This document shows positions 34,071 to 42,867 of a DNA stretch of 64,000 nucleotides, in pieces. Position numbers and translations under genes: made by a program. Where the stretch lies: positions 1-64,000 of the forward strand of contig NZ_JAPNLJ010000024.1 in NCBI RefSeq assembly GCF_026627445.1, read 5' to 3'. Origin of the DNA: Streptomyces sp. H27-H1 (GTDB taxonomy: Bacteria > Actinomycetota > Actinomycetes > Streptomycetales > Streptomycetaceae). The notes below the pieces were generated by a model. It saw only the letters and a program-made list of their open reading frames with translations. It ran no database searches and was not told the origin of the DNA. Every line of letters begins with the position of its first letter. Positions within the stretch are counted from its first letter, which is position 1.

Positions 34071-35090
34071 TCAGACGAGTCCGGTTTCCCGCAGCATGGC
34101 CAGCGTCTCCTTGAGGGAGTCGAGCTTGCCCAGGTCGATCTTGGGGGCCTGGAGGGAGTCCAGCGCGGGCAGGCCCTTCTCGGGGGCGACGCCGGCGGCG
34201 AGCGGGTACTCCTTGGTCTCCTCGGCGAAGTAGGTCTGCGCGTCCTTGGAGAGCAGGTAGTCGGCGGCCTTCTGGGCGAGTTCGCTCTCCTTGGCGGTCT
34301 TGCCCTTGAGGAGACCGACACCGGCGACGTTGACCAGCCCACCCGGGTCGCCGTTCGGCAGGAACTGGAGCTTCGCCTTGAGCTTGCCCTCGCCTTCCTC
34401 GGCGGCCTTCTCGTACCAGTAGTAGTGGTTGATCAGGCCGAGGGAGATCTGTCCCTTGTCGACGGCGGCGAGGATCTCGGTGTTCTTGTCGTACGCCTTG
34501 GGGGCGTTCGCCTTGAAGCCCTTGAGCCAGGTGCGCGTGGCGTCGTCGCCCTCCAGGACCCTCATGCCGGTGACGAACGCCTGGAAGGAGGCGTTGTTCG
34601 GGGCGTATCCGATCTTGCCCTTCCACTCGGGCTTGACCAGGTCGTGGACGGTGACCGGCGGCGTGGGGACCTTGGCCGGGTTGTACGCGAGGACGCGGAC
34701 GCGCCCTGATACGCCGACCCAGTCGCCGGCGGCGCCCCGGTAGGACGGGGCGACCTGGTCGAGCGTCGCCTGGGGCAGCGGGGCCAGGCGGCCTTCCTTC
34801 GACAGCGCGCCGAGGGCCCCGGCGTCCTGGGAGAAGAAGAGCGCGGCCTTGGTCTTGTCGCCCTCTTCGAGGATCTGCGCCGCCAGTTCGGCGCCGTCGC
34901 CGTAGCGGACGTCGATCTTCACGCCGAGCTGCTTCTCCATCTTCTCGATGAGCGGCTTGACGAGCTTCTCGTTACGGCCGGAGTAGACGACGATGTCGCC
35001 GGGCTCCTCGCTGCAGGCCGCGAGGCCGGGCAGCAGCAGGCCCAGTGCGAGGAGCGGGGCGGCGAGTCGGCGGGCCGTGGGGCGTCGCAT
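34071..35090 (-). CDS. Iron-binding lipoprotein of an ABC transporter (FbpA-like)
   Basis: The 339-aa protein has a signal with lipobox LAAC at about residue 20-23. The mature part starts with EEPGDIVVYSGRNEKLVKPL, a type-II periplasmic-binding fold, and has the Tyr pair LGLINHYYWYEKA that would bind Fe(III). The ATG is preceded by GGAAGG. A divergent iron box lies 115 bp upstream of the start, so it and the two genes below should be iron-repressed. Confidence 0.9.
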   Translation of the reverse strand: MRRPTARRLAAPLLALGLLLPGLAACSEEPGDIVVYSGRNEKLVKPLIEKMEKQLGVKIDVRYGDGAELAAQILEEGDKTKAALFFSQDAGALGALSKEGRLAPLPQATLDQVAPSYRGAAGDWVGVSGRVRVLAYNPAKVPTPPVTVHDLVKPEWKGKIGYAPNNASFQAFVTGMRVLEGDDATRTWLKGFKANAPKAYDKNTEILAAVDKGQISLGLINHYYWYEKAAEEGEGKLKAKLQFLPNGDPGGLVNVAGVGLLKGKTAKESELAQKAADYLLSKDAQTYFAEETKEYPLAAGVAPEKGLPALDSLQAPKIDLGKLDSLKETLAMLRETGLV

Positions 35091-35204
35091 GGTGATGCCT
35101 TCCTGACATGACATGGCTTGCGTGGTGTCGCCGGCACATCGCGTCGTCACTGGGCCGGGGAGCGGGCGGCGGAGCGACCCACTCCGGGCCACCGACCCTA
35201 TGAA

Positions 35205-35223
35205 TAAGGTAAAGCTAACCTCA
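35205..35223. promoter_or_regulatory. Iron box (DmdR/IdeR-type) for the ABC operon
   Basis: TAAGGTAAAGCTAACCTCA, close to the TTAGGTTAGSCTAACCTAA consensus of DtxR/IdeR-family repressors, 115 bp upstream of the FbpA-like start and suited to cover its promoter. Confidence 0.85.
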
Positions 35224-35331
35224 CCGTCAAGAACGACGTAATAACGGCTTGCGCGTGCACCCGAAATATCGGTCATGCGCCGTCCGCGCGCTTCCCTGTG
35301 CACCGCCTGTGATGAATCTGTGCCTTTCCAA

Positions 35332-35350
35332 TGAGGTAAGCCTCACCTAA
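35332..35350. promoter_or_regulatory. Iron box for the ligase-acyltransferase gene
   Basis: TGAGGTAAGCCTCACCTAA matches the iron-box consensus at about 15 of 19 positions and lies 10 bp before the GTG start. It covers a TAAGGT-type -10 (35347-35352), so transcription probably begins at or very near the start codon (leaderless mRNA). Confidence 0.8.
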
Positions 35351-35360
35351 GGTTCCCGCT

Positions 35361-37979
35361 GTGCTCACCCCCCACCATCCCTCGCCGGGCATAGCGGACC
35401 CCCAGCAGACGCTGTTCGCCCGGCATCTCGCCTCCTACGGAGACCGTCCGGCCATCCTCGGCCCCGACGGCGATCTGTCCTACCGCGAACTAGCCGAACG
35501 GGTCGCCGAGACGGCCGACCGCCTCGGCACGGACCACCGGCGCCTCGTCCTGCTCGCCGGCGCCAACACCGTCGACGCACTCGTCGTCTACCTCGCCGCC
35601 CTCGCGGCCGGGCACCCGGTGCTGCTGGTCCCGGGTGACAACGACGACGCCGTGCGGTCCCTGACCGCCGCCTACGACCCGGACACCGTGGCCCGGCCGG
35701 ACGCCGCCGGCCGATGGGTGATCGACGAACGCAACCCCGTCTCGGCACACGAACTGCACCCGGAGCTCGCACTGCTGCTCAGCACCTCGGGGTCCACGGG
35801 ATCGCCGAAGCTGGTGCGGCTGTCGTACGACAACCTCCAGGCCAACGCCGAATCCATCGCCGACTACCTCGGCATCCGCGAGGACGACCGCGCCGCGACC
35901 ACCCTGCCCCTGCACTACTGCTACGGCCTGTCGGTCGTCAACAGCCACCTGCTGCGCGGCGCCGCCCTGATCCTCACCGGCCTCTCCGTCTCCGACGACG
36001 CGTTCTGGACCCTCTTCCGCGATCGCCGCGGGACCGCGCTCGCGGGGGTCCCGTACACCTTCGACCTGCTCGACCGGGTCGGCTTCACCGAGATGGACCT
36101 GCCCCACCTGCGGTACCTCACCCAGGCCGGCGGCCGGCTGGCGCCCGAACGGGTCACCGAGTACGCCGGACTGGGCCGGCGGCGCGGCTGGGACCTGTAC
36201 GTCATGTACGGCCAGACCGAGGCCACCGCCCGCATGGCCTACCTCCCGCCCGGCCTCGCCGCGACACACCCGCAAGCGATCGGAGTGCCGGTCCCGGGCG
36301 GCACCTTCCGCCTCCAGCCCCACCCCGACTGGCCCGGCCGGGACACCGGCGAACTGGTCTACGCGGGACCGAACGTCATGCTCGGCTACGCCGATCGCCC
36401 CACGGACCTCCGCCTCGGCCGCACCACCGACGAGCTCCACACCGGGGACATCGCCCGGCGCACAGCCGACGGGCTGTACGAGATCGTGGGCCGCAGCAGT
36501 GGCTTCGCCAAGGTCCTCGGCCTGCGGATCGACCCCCAGCAGACCGAATCCCTGCTCGCACGGCACGGCTTCACCGCCTACTGCACGGGCGCGGACGGCA
36601 CCCTCGTCGTGGCCGTGGCGGGCCACGCGGGCACCGACCCCGTCGAGGTGCGCCGGATCGTGACTGCCGCGTGCGGCCTCCCGGCCCGCGCCGTACACGT
36701 CCACGTCCTGCCCGAACTGCCCCGCCTGGCCACCGGAAAGCCCGACTACCAGGCCGTACGCGCCCTCGGGTGTCTCCCCGCGGAGATACCCGCGCGGTCC
36801 ACCGGTCGGACGGACCTACGGTGCCTGTACGCCGAAATCCTCGACCGCAGTGACGTCACCGAGGACAGCAGCTTCATCTCGCTGGGCGGCGACTCCCTCT
36901 CCTACGTCGAGATGTCCATCGCCCTGGAAGAGGCACTCGGCCACCTCCCGGACGACTGGCACACCCTGCCGATCCGCGAACTGGCCGACGTGCGAACGGA
37001 ACTGGACCCGAACCCCGGCCCCCGGGCCGAGCGCCGACGCCGGCGCCGCCTGGAGACCGGTATCGCCCTGCGCGCCGCCGCGATCGTCTTCGTAGTCGGC
37101 TCACACATCCCCGACGTCTTCTACATCAAGGGCGGCGCCCACCTGCTGCTGATGGTCGCCGGGTTCAACCTCGCCCGCTTCCACCTCACGCCGTCCGCCG
37201 AACGCCGCGACCGCGTCCGGAACCTGGGGCGCGCCATCGGCCGGGTCGCCCTGCCGAGCATGGCCTGGATCGGCCTCGTCATGCTCGTCAACGACGACTA
37301 CGACCTGGCCAACCTCTTCCTGCTGAACAGCATCCTGGGGCCGCACGGGGACACACCCCGCATGCAGTTCTGGTTCGTCGAGACACTCGTCTACCTGCTG
37401 ATCGCCCTGGTGGCGCTGCTGGCTCTGCGGGCCGTGGACCGCGCCGAACGCCGCTTCCCCTTCGCCCTGCCCATGGCCGTCGTCGCGGCCGGACTGACCA
37501 CCCGCTACGACGTGTTCGGCCTGACGGACCGCTTCCACGTCCCCGAGGCCGCCGCCCTCCTCTGGCTGTTCACCCTGGGCTGGGCCGCCGCGAAGTCGAG
37601 CACCGTACGCCAACGATGGCTGGTGACGGCGGTGGCGACGGCCACCGTTCCGGGCTTCTTCCCCGGCCTGCAGCCGTTCCGGGAGGCTCTCATCATCGCC
37701 GGATTCGCAACTCTGGTGTGGGCACCGAGCCTGCCGAGCCGCGGATGGATCAACCGAGCGGCCGGGATCCTGGCCGGCAGTTCGCTGTACATCTACCTCA
37801 CCCACTGGCAGATCTACCCCCACTTCCAAGGGTCCTACGGCTGGCTCGCGCTGTTCACCTCCCTCGCCCTCGGCATCGGCTACGCCGAAGTGGCCACGCG
37901 CGTGGCACGGAAGCTGCCCGCACTCCTCCGCCACGCCCGCGGTGTCCACACGTCCGCTCGTGCGGCCGAGGTGTCGTAG
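35361..37979 (+). CDS. Adenylation-carrier-membrane acyltransferase fusion, iron-controlled
   Basis: The 872-aa protein has three parts. Residues 1-480 are an ANL-superfamily adenylation domain (LLSTSGSTGSPKLVRLS loop, YGQTEATARMAYLP, HTGDIARRTADGLYEIVGR). About 485-555 is a carrier domain with the phosphopantetheine Ser in LGGDSLSYVEMS. Residues 560-860 are an integral-membrane acyltransferase (about ten helices; RAAAIVFVVGSH carries the Arg/His signature of acyltransferase-3). It would activate an acyl group, load it on its own carrier and hand it across or to the membrane. No condensation or thioesterase domain is present. The GTG is probably leaderless and iron-regulated. Confidence 0.8.
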   Translation: MLTPHHPSPGIADPQQTLFARHLASYGDRPAILGPDGDLSYRELAERVAETADRLGTDHRRLVLLAGANTVDALVVYLAALAAGHPVLLVPGDNDDAVRSLTAAYDPDTVARPDAAGRWVIDERNPVSAHELHPELALLLSTSGSTGSPKLVRLSYDNLQANAESIADYLGIREDDRAATTLPLHYCYGLSVVNSHLLRGAALILTGLSVSDDAFWTLFRDRRGTALAGVPYTFDLLDRVGFTEMDLPHLRYLTQAGGRLAPERVTEYAGLGRRRGWDLYVMYGQTEATARMAYLPPGLAATHPQAIGVPVPGGTFRLQPHPDWPGRDTGELVYAGPNVMLGYADRPTDLRLGRTTDELHTGDIARRTADGLYEIVGRSSGFAKVLGLRIDPQQTESLLARHGFTAYCTGADGTLVVAVAGHAGTDPVEVRRIVTAACGLPARAVHVHVLPELPRLATGKPDYQAVRALGCLPAEIPARSTGRTDLRCLYAEILDRSDVTEDSSFISLGGDSLSYVEMSIALEEALGHLPDDWHTLPIRELADVRTELDPNPGPRAERRRRRRLETGIALRAAAIVFVVGSHIPDVFYIKGGAHLLLMVAGFNLARFHLTPSAERRDRVRNLGRAIGRVALPSMAWIGLVMLVNDDYDLANLFLLNSILGPHGDTPRMQFWFVETLVYLLIALVALLALRAVDRAERRFPFALPMAVVAAGLTTRYDVFGLTDRFHVPEAAALLWLFTLGWAAAKSSTVRQRWLVTAVATATVPGFFPGLQPFREALIIAGFATLVWAPSLPSRGWINRAAGILAGSSLYIYLTHWQIYPHFQGSYGWLALFTSLALGIGYAEVATRVARKLPALLRHARGVHTSARAAEVS

Positions 37980-38065
37980 GCCTGCGCCCGCGCAGCCAAC
38001 GCACCTTGCTCTACGTGGTCCCGCCTGAAGGGCCACGCACGTCCCTCTCCCGGAGCCCCCTCCAC

Positions 38066-38641
38066 ATGCTGTCGCCGACCGCCTCCGCCTCCGTCGCCCC
38101 CACGCCCGATCCCCGGCCCCTCCGCCTGTACGACTCCTGGTGGACCGTGGCAGCGGCCGCCTTGCTCGCGACGCTCGCACTGACCGCCGGGCTGTGGTCC
38201 TCCCTCCACGTGCGCGCAGACGCGGCGCTGCACACCGCCGCGCTCTTCGTACATCTGGCGTCCCTCGTGCTCGGCTTCGGCGCCGTGCTCTGCGCCGACT
38301 ACTGGGGCATGCTGTGGCTCACGCGCCGGTGCTCGCTCGACGAGGTCCTGGGCGCCGTGTCCCGCCTCCACACGCCGATCTGGGCCGGCCTCGGCGGGCT
38401 CGTAGCGAGCGGATTGCTGCTCCACCCCAACCTCGGCTCCCCGCTGACACTCACCAAACTCGCGCTCGTACTCGTACTGACCCTCAACGGCCTCCAGGCC
38501 GGATTCCTCGGCCACCGCCTCGCTGCCACCCCCGCGCCGATCGGCAGAGGGATGCTGATCTGGGCCAGCGCCACCGCGCTCATATCCCAGGTGTGCTGGT
38601 GGGGCGCGGTCGTGATCGGGTTCCTCAACTCCAACCGCTGA
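38066..38641 (+). CDS. Polytopic membrane protein, CopD-like in pattern
   Basis: A 191-aa protein with an N-terminal cytoplasmic segment and about five transmembrane helices, with HTAALFVHLASLVLGFG, DYWGMLW and FLGHRLA. Conserved-looking His residues lie in the second and fifth helices, reminiscent of copper or haem membrane families. Function cannot be assigned. It begins 87 bp after the fusion gene, with CGGAG upstream, so it may share the iron-controlled transcript. Confidence 0.55.
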   Translation: MLSPTASASVAPTPDPRPLRLYDSWWTVAAAALLATLALTAGLWSSLHVRADAALHTAALFVHLASLVLGFGAVLCADYWGMLWLTRRCSLDEVLGAVSRLHTPIWAGLGGLVASGLLLHPNLGSPLTLTKLALVLVLTLNGLQAGFLGHRLAATPAPIGRGMLIWASATALISQVCWWGAVVIGFLNSNR

Positions 38642-38746
38642 AGTCCGCGGAACGGGCGACTCTGTCGAAGTCCCAGATAGGCGTGACCGCCCCGGCGACG
38701 TCGGTCGCCGGGGCGGCGGCGGAGGCCTTGCTGAAGGGCGGGCGAC

Positions 38747-39484
38747 TCAGTGGCCGTGGGCGTGACCGTCGCTCTGGATCGGAGTCTGAGAGTCGGGCGT
38801 CGCCGCCGGAGAGGCCCCTGGGACCGGAGTCGTGACGGCGGACGGAGTAGCGGCGGGTGCGTGGTCGTCGGCGGCCGGCTCCTCGGCGGTGCCGTGGCTG
38901 TGCCCCCCACCGGGCGCGCTCTCCATGGAGGCGGCTACCTGGCGCAGGCCGAAGTACCCGAGCGCGGCGACCACGAGGACGGCCAAGCCGACGAGGCCGA
39001 AGATGCGGCGGGTGGGGATGTCCGCGTCCTTGATGACGTAGGCGATGAAGGAGACGACGAGCCCTGCCGGGACGAGGACGGCGCCGCGGGCGGGGAAGTC
39101 GTCGAAGTGCTGGAGGCCGCCGGAGAGCATGCCGATGCCGAAAGACAGGAGCAGCGAGGAGCCGATCACGACCAGCGTGCGGGCCCAGCCGGGCCGCTCG
39201 CGGGTGAGGAGGAACTCGTTGATGACAGTCGCGGCGAGGAAGACCAGTACGCCGTAAACGGCGATGCGGAGGTAGCGGGCGGGGTCCAGCGGGTGGTGGA
39301 CGACGGCGCCGCTGATGAGGCCTGCGCCGACGAAGTAGCCGACGTAGCCGAGGTAGCGGGCGGCCAGTGAACGCTTGCGCGCCTGCCGTGAGTCCTCCTT
39401 GCGGCGTTCGGCGCGTCCACGGGCGGGCGGAGCCGGGGTCGTGGTGTCGGGGGTGGGGGTGTCGAGGAGCTGGGCCTGGTTCAC
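38747..39484 (-). CDS. Membrane protein with His-rich C-terminal tail
   Basis: The 245-aa protein has a basic N-terminus, about six transmembrane helices (YLGYVGYFVGAGLISGAVV, VLVFLAATVINEFLL, IVIGSSLLLSFGIGML) and an exported or periplasmic tail rich in His and acidic residues, with GGGHSHGTAEEP and ending HAHGH. The His-Gly-His pattern suggests binding of copper, zinc or nickel. Function is unassigned. It converges with the 38066 gene. Confidence 0.65.
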   Translation of the reverse strand: MNQAQLLDTPTPDTTTPAPPARGRAERRKEDSRQARKRSLAARYLGYVGYFVGAGLISGAVVHHPLDPARYLRIAVYGVLVFLAATVINEFLLTRERPGWARTLVVIGSSLLLSFGIGMLSGGLQHFDDFPARGAVLVPAGLVVSFIAYVIKDADIPTRRIFGLVGLAVLVVAALGYFGLRQVAASMESAPGGGHSHGTAEEPAADDHAPAATPSAVTTPVPGASPAATPDSQTPIQSDGHAHGH

Positions 39485-39592
39485 GTACGAGTTCCTTGTG
39501 CGTGCGGGTGTGGCTCATCGCCTGGCGGGCGCACGAATCGGCGCGGCCATGTCAGCGATGAAGGGTGACAGAGCGGGTGAAAACGCCCGGAT

Positions 39593-40021
39593 CTATACCT
39601 GCTGCACCACAGAACTCAGGGAGCTTCGCCACGGAGGCGGGGCGGAGGAAGGCGTCGGCGCCCAGGAAGCCGGACCGGCGGCACCGCATCCGGGAGTCAG
39701 CGCTCCCAGGGGAACGAGTGGCGGGCTCGGCAGGAGTGCGGCCTGCTCTGGATGGGCCGAGGCGCAGGCCTCCGCCGGGTGGGAATGCTCCTCGCCGTCC
39801 TCGTGCCCGTCGGGCGCCTCGTCCATGCGCCCGTCCGCTCTGTCCGCTGATAGGTGCGGCACCGTGGCCGCACCGCCGGTGACGTGTGCGGTCGCACTGT
39901 CGGCCCCGGCGGCGTGGGTGTAGAGGAAGCCGAACAGCAGGGCGGCGAGCCACAGCAGCCGCAGCGGGCCCGCCGGGCGGCGGGTCCGCGACGCGCCTGA
40001 GGCAAGCCGTGCCGTGACCAT
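39593..40021 (-). CDS. DUF6153-like small membrane/secreted protein
   Basis: A 142-aa protein starting MVTARLASGASR with one N-terminal transmembrane segment (LLWLAALLFGFLYTHAAGADS) and a Pro/His/Ala-rich outer part with HPEQAALLPSPPLVPLG and a few cysteines (GCGAA). It matches the DUF6153 pattern often found next to copper-handling genes in Streptomyces. Family membership is by recollection, not search. It lies upstream of the His-rich membrane gene in the same direction. Confidence 0.6.
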   Translation of the reverse strand: MVTARLASGASRTRRPAGPLRLLWLAALLFGFLYTHAAGADSATAHVTGGAATVPHLSADRADGRMDEAPDGHEDGEEHSHPAEACASAHPEQAALLPSPPLVPLGALTPGCGAAGPASWAPTPSSAPPPWRSSLSSVVQQV

Positions 40022-40059
40022 GCCGCGACCGTATCCGGCGTCGGAGGCAGCCCGTCCAG

Positions 40060-40254
<195 letters not shown>

Positions 40255-40468
40255 ACCTGAGACAACGCCAGCCCGCCCTGACCAGCTGATCAGCCACTCC
40301 CGCGCAGCGGGGGAACCTCACAGCGGCAGAGATGCGCGTCCCACCAGACCCGGCTTTGCTGATGAACGCCAACATGCCGGTCAACGCGATCACCATCCCG
40401 GCCGGCACCTCGTCTGATGCCGTACGGAAGGCCGTCCCACAACGTGCCAGTAGGGCCGGGCCGGGTGA

Positions 40469-40530
40469 TTCCCAAGCTTATAGCGCGGGTTCGATTCCCG
40501 TCATCCGCTCTTGCAAGAAGGCCCAGGTCA
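40469..40530 (+). repeat. att copy 2 (truncated tRNA-Gly 3' end)
   Basis: 62 bp identical to 31258-31319, followed by a similar terminator hairpin (GACCTGGGC). The tRNA 5' half is absent, so this is an attR-like end of island 1 and attL of island 2. Confidence 0.92.
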
Positions 40531-40746
40531 TCGACCTGGGCTTTCCTTTTTGTCTAGACCTATCAGCCCCTGCCGTGCCCTCCCCGTGGCCCAACTCGCG
40601 GAAAACCCCTGCCCGGAGGGGCTCCGGCCCACCATCCGCACCACCTCGGCACCGACCCTTCTCGCGTCACGGGACGCACTTTCAGTGGCCTGCGCCACGC
40701 CGCGATACCCGGACTGCGAATTCGCACCCATAGAGCGGCGGTTGAT
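40531..40746. other. Island 2 left arm
   Basis: Non-coding; related to 31335-31450 after att copy 1 (see there). A minus-strand frame without a start or motif crosses it. No intact integrase. Confidence 0.55.
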
Positions 40747-41040
40747 CTACCGAAGGACCTGTCGCAGCTGTTCGACGCTCGGGGCGCCATCGCCGCGCGC
40801 GTCGGCGGCGCGGTAGATCCGGCACGACACACTCGTGGCGGCGTCTGCTGCGGCGAAGGGATCCGTCCCGTTCACGAGGAGGGTCGGGGAGCCGTGCATC
40901 CCTGAGTGAGCCGCCTCGGCCTCTGTCGTGATCACCTGGACCGGGATCGGCGGCCGTGCTCCAGGTAGCGCCTTTTCGAGACGCTGGAGCAGCAGGGCGA
41001 CGTTCGGGCAGTCTGGCACAGCCAGAACGGTCAGCTCCAA
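40747..41040 (-). CDS. Thioredoxin-like protein (possible metal/thiol sensor)
   Basis: The 97-aa product begins MELTVLAVPDCPNVALLLQRL, with one Cys where thioredoxins have CxxC, and later GSPTLLVNGTDPF, typical of the thioredoxin cis-Pro region. Small proteins of this kind often flank mercury or arsenic genes in Streptomyces. No second cysteine is seen at the active site, but a Cys lies in VSCRIYR. It lies back to back with the MerR remnant. Confidence 0.6.
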   Translation of the reverse strand: MELTVLAVPDCPNVALLLQRLEKALPGARPPIPVQVITTEAEAAHSGMHGSPTLLVNGTDPFAAADAATSVSCRIYRAADARGDGAPSVEQLRQVLR

Positions 41041-41167
41041 GGCTCCTCCCTCCGAGCGATGGGCGGATGGGTGTGCCGTGCGGCGGCCTGCTCACGCAGA
41101 AGGCGCAGTTCCTCGCGGGTGTGCCTGATCTCCGCGTCGACGCTCTCCCGGGTACGCCGGGGCGGAG

Positions 41168-41500
41168 TTGTACAGCAGCCGGCGTTGCGCCGCATCGGGC
41201 GGATGCAGCGAGCAGGCGCTGCCCGAACTGCACTTCATCCGCCAGGCCCAGGCCCTCGGTCTGAGCCTGAAGGAGATCAAGCGCATCCTGGACCTCCAGC
41301 GTCAGGGCGTACAGCCCTGCGACCTGGTCACCAGCCTTCTCGACGAGCACCTCGCCGAGATCGACCGGCGCATCGAAGACCTCCAGACCCTCCGGGAGAC
41401 GCTGAAGAGCGCCCGCGACCGCGCCGACCAGGCCGCTGGCCGCGGGGAACCTGGCGTCATCTGCCACATCATCGAGGCGACCGCAGGCGACCCGGCCTGA
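41168..41500 (+). pseudogene. MerR-family regulator, N-terminal HTH lost
   Basis: The 110-aa frame contains the effector half of a heavy-metal MerR regulator: ELHFIRQAQALGLSLKEIKRILDLQRQGVQPC (read in parts), then LDEHLAEIDRRIEDLQ and a C-terminal HIIEAT. The N-terminal winged helix that should precede FIRQAQ is missing; codons before it read as unrelated Ser/Arg/Cys. It is therefore truncated or frameshifted. The metal-binding Cys in the helix end (CDLVTSLL) survives. Confidence 0.65.
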
Positions 41501-41598
41501 CGACCGGCCTCGGTCGGCTTCGGCCCGCCCGACTACCCCGCCGGCCATCAGCACGAGTCAAGCCGACCGCGCCTGTGCGCGGCGCGGGTTTACCGCGC

Positions 41599-42867
41599 TC
41601 AGGTGCGGGGGTGGGTTTCATACATCCTGGCCGCGACGAGCAATCCGGAGGCGGCAGTGAGAGCGGCGATGGACCAGATGGCGGTGGTGAGGCCGTAGGC
41701 GTCGGCGAGGATTCCGGCGAGGAGGGCGCCGATGGCGAAGCCGCCGTCCCGCCACAGGCGGTAGACGCCCACGGCGCGGGCGCGCCAGGCAGGGTGGGCG
41801 ACGTCGCCGATGGTGGCGAGCAGGGTGGGGTAGACCAGCGCGGTGCCGACACCGAGGAGGATCTGGGCGCCGGCCCAGACACCGAAGGTATTCCCGGCGG
41901 CGACCAGGGCGATGGCGGCGGCCTGGACGAGCATGCCCGTAGTGATGAGGTGTTTGCGGCCGATGTGGTCGGACCACCAGCCGGTGAGCATCTGCCCGGC
42001 TCCCCAGACAGCGGGGTAGAGGGCGGCGAGGATGCCGATCTGTGTGATGGACAGGCCGTGTGCGGCGAACAGCAGGGGGAAGATTCCCCAGGCGAGGGCA
42101 TCGTTGAGGTTGTTGACCAGGCCGGCCTGGCTGGCGGCGGACAGGGCCTTGTCGCGGGCGCTGGTGAGCCAGGCGATCTGGCTGGTGGTCAGTTCGCTGT
42201 GCCGATCGGGACTGTCCGGCGCCGGATGGCGGGCGGCCTCTGCGCGGGCGTAGTCGCGGGTCTCTCGGACGGCGAGGGTGGAGAGGCCCAAGGCGAGCAC
42301 GACGTAGGCGGCGCCGAGAAGGAACGGGGCAGGGCGAAGTCCGTAGTGGGCGGCGATGGCTCCGGTGGCCATGGCGGTTGCGGCGACGGCCACGTAGCCG
42401 GCGGCCTCGTTGAAGCCCATGGCGAGGCCGCGGCGCTCGGGTCCCGCCAGGTCGATCTTCATGATGACGGTGGTGGACCAGGTCAGGCCCTGGTTGACGC
42501 CGAGCAGGACGTTCGCGGCAACGATCCATCCCCAGGACGGGCCCCACGCCAGCATCGCCGGTACGGGGAGGGCGATCAGCCAGCCCGCGACGAGGACGGG
42601 TTTGCGGCCGTATCGGTCAGACAGCGTGCCGGCGAAGAAGTTTGTGACGGCCTTGGTGGCGCCGAACGCCAGGATGTAGGTCAGGGCCGACGTGTACGCA
42701 TCGAGGTGGAAGACTCGGTCGGCCAGCAGTGGCAGGACGGTGCGTTCCTGGCCGAGCATGCCGCCGACCAAGGCGTTGATGGCAACGAGGAGGGTGAACT
42801 GGCCGAGGTTGGCGCGCAGTCCGAGCCGGAGACCGCTGGTTGGGCGGGTGCCGTCGCTCGTGGTCAC
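41599..42867 (-). CDS. MFS transporter
   Basis: The 422-aa protein has about twelve helices with the family A-motif loop FAGTLSDRYGRKPVL (read in parts) and GWWSDHIGRKHLI. It starts at GTG overlapping the stop of the MBL-rhodanese gene (GTGA), so the two are coupled. The N-terminus TTSDGTRPTSGLRLGLRAN is basic. Cargo unknown; the context (thiol/sulfur genes) points to a sulfur compound or a toxic anion. Confidence 0.82.
   Translation of the reverse strand: MTTSDGTRPTSGLRLGLRANLGQFTLLVAINALVGGMLGQERTVLPLLADRVFHLDAYTSALTYILAFGATKAVTNFFAGTLSDRYGRKPVLVAGWLIALPVPAMLAWGPSWGWIVAANVLLGVNQGLTWSTTVIMKIDLAGPERRGLAMGFNEAAGYVAVAATAMATGAIAAHYGLRPAPFLLGAAYVVLALGLSTLAVRETRDYARAEAARHPAPDSPDRHSELTTSQIAWLTSARDKALSAASQAGLVNNLNDALAWGIFPLLFAAHGLSITQIGILAALYPAVWGAGQMLTGWWSDHIGRKHLITTGMLVQAAAIALVAAGNTFGVWAGAQILLGVGTALVYPTLLATIGDVAHPAWRARAVGVYRLWRDGGFAIGALLAGILADAYGLTTAIWSIAALTAASGLLVAARMYETHPRT

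Larger units (their letters stand above)
35091..35360. promoter_or_regulatory. Divergent promoter region with two iron boxes
   Basis: 270 bp between the iron ABC operon (minus) and the ligase-acyltransferase gene (plus). It is AT-richer than its surroundings. It contains the two 19-bp boxes at 35205 and 35332, one for each direction. Confidence 0.8.
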
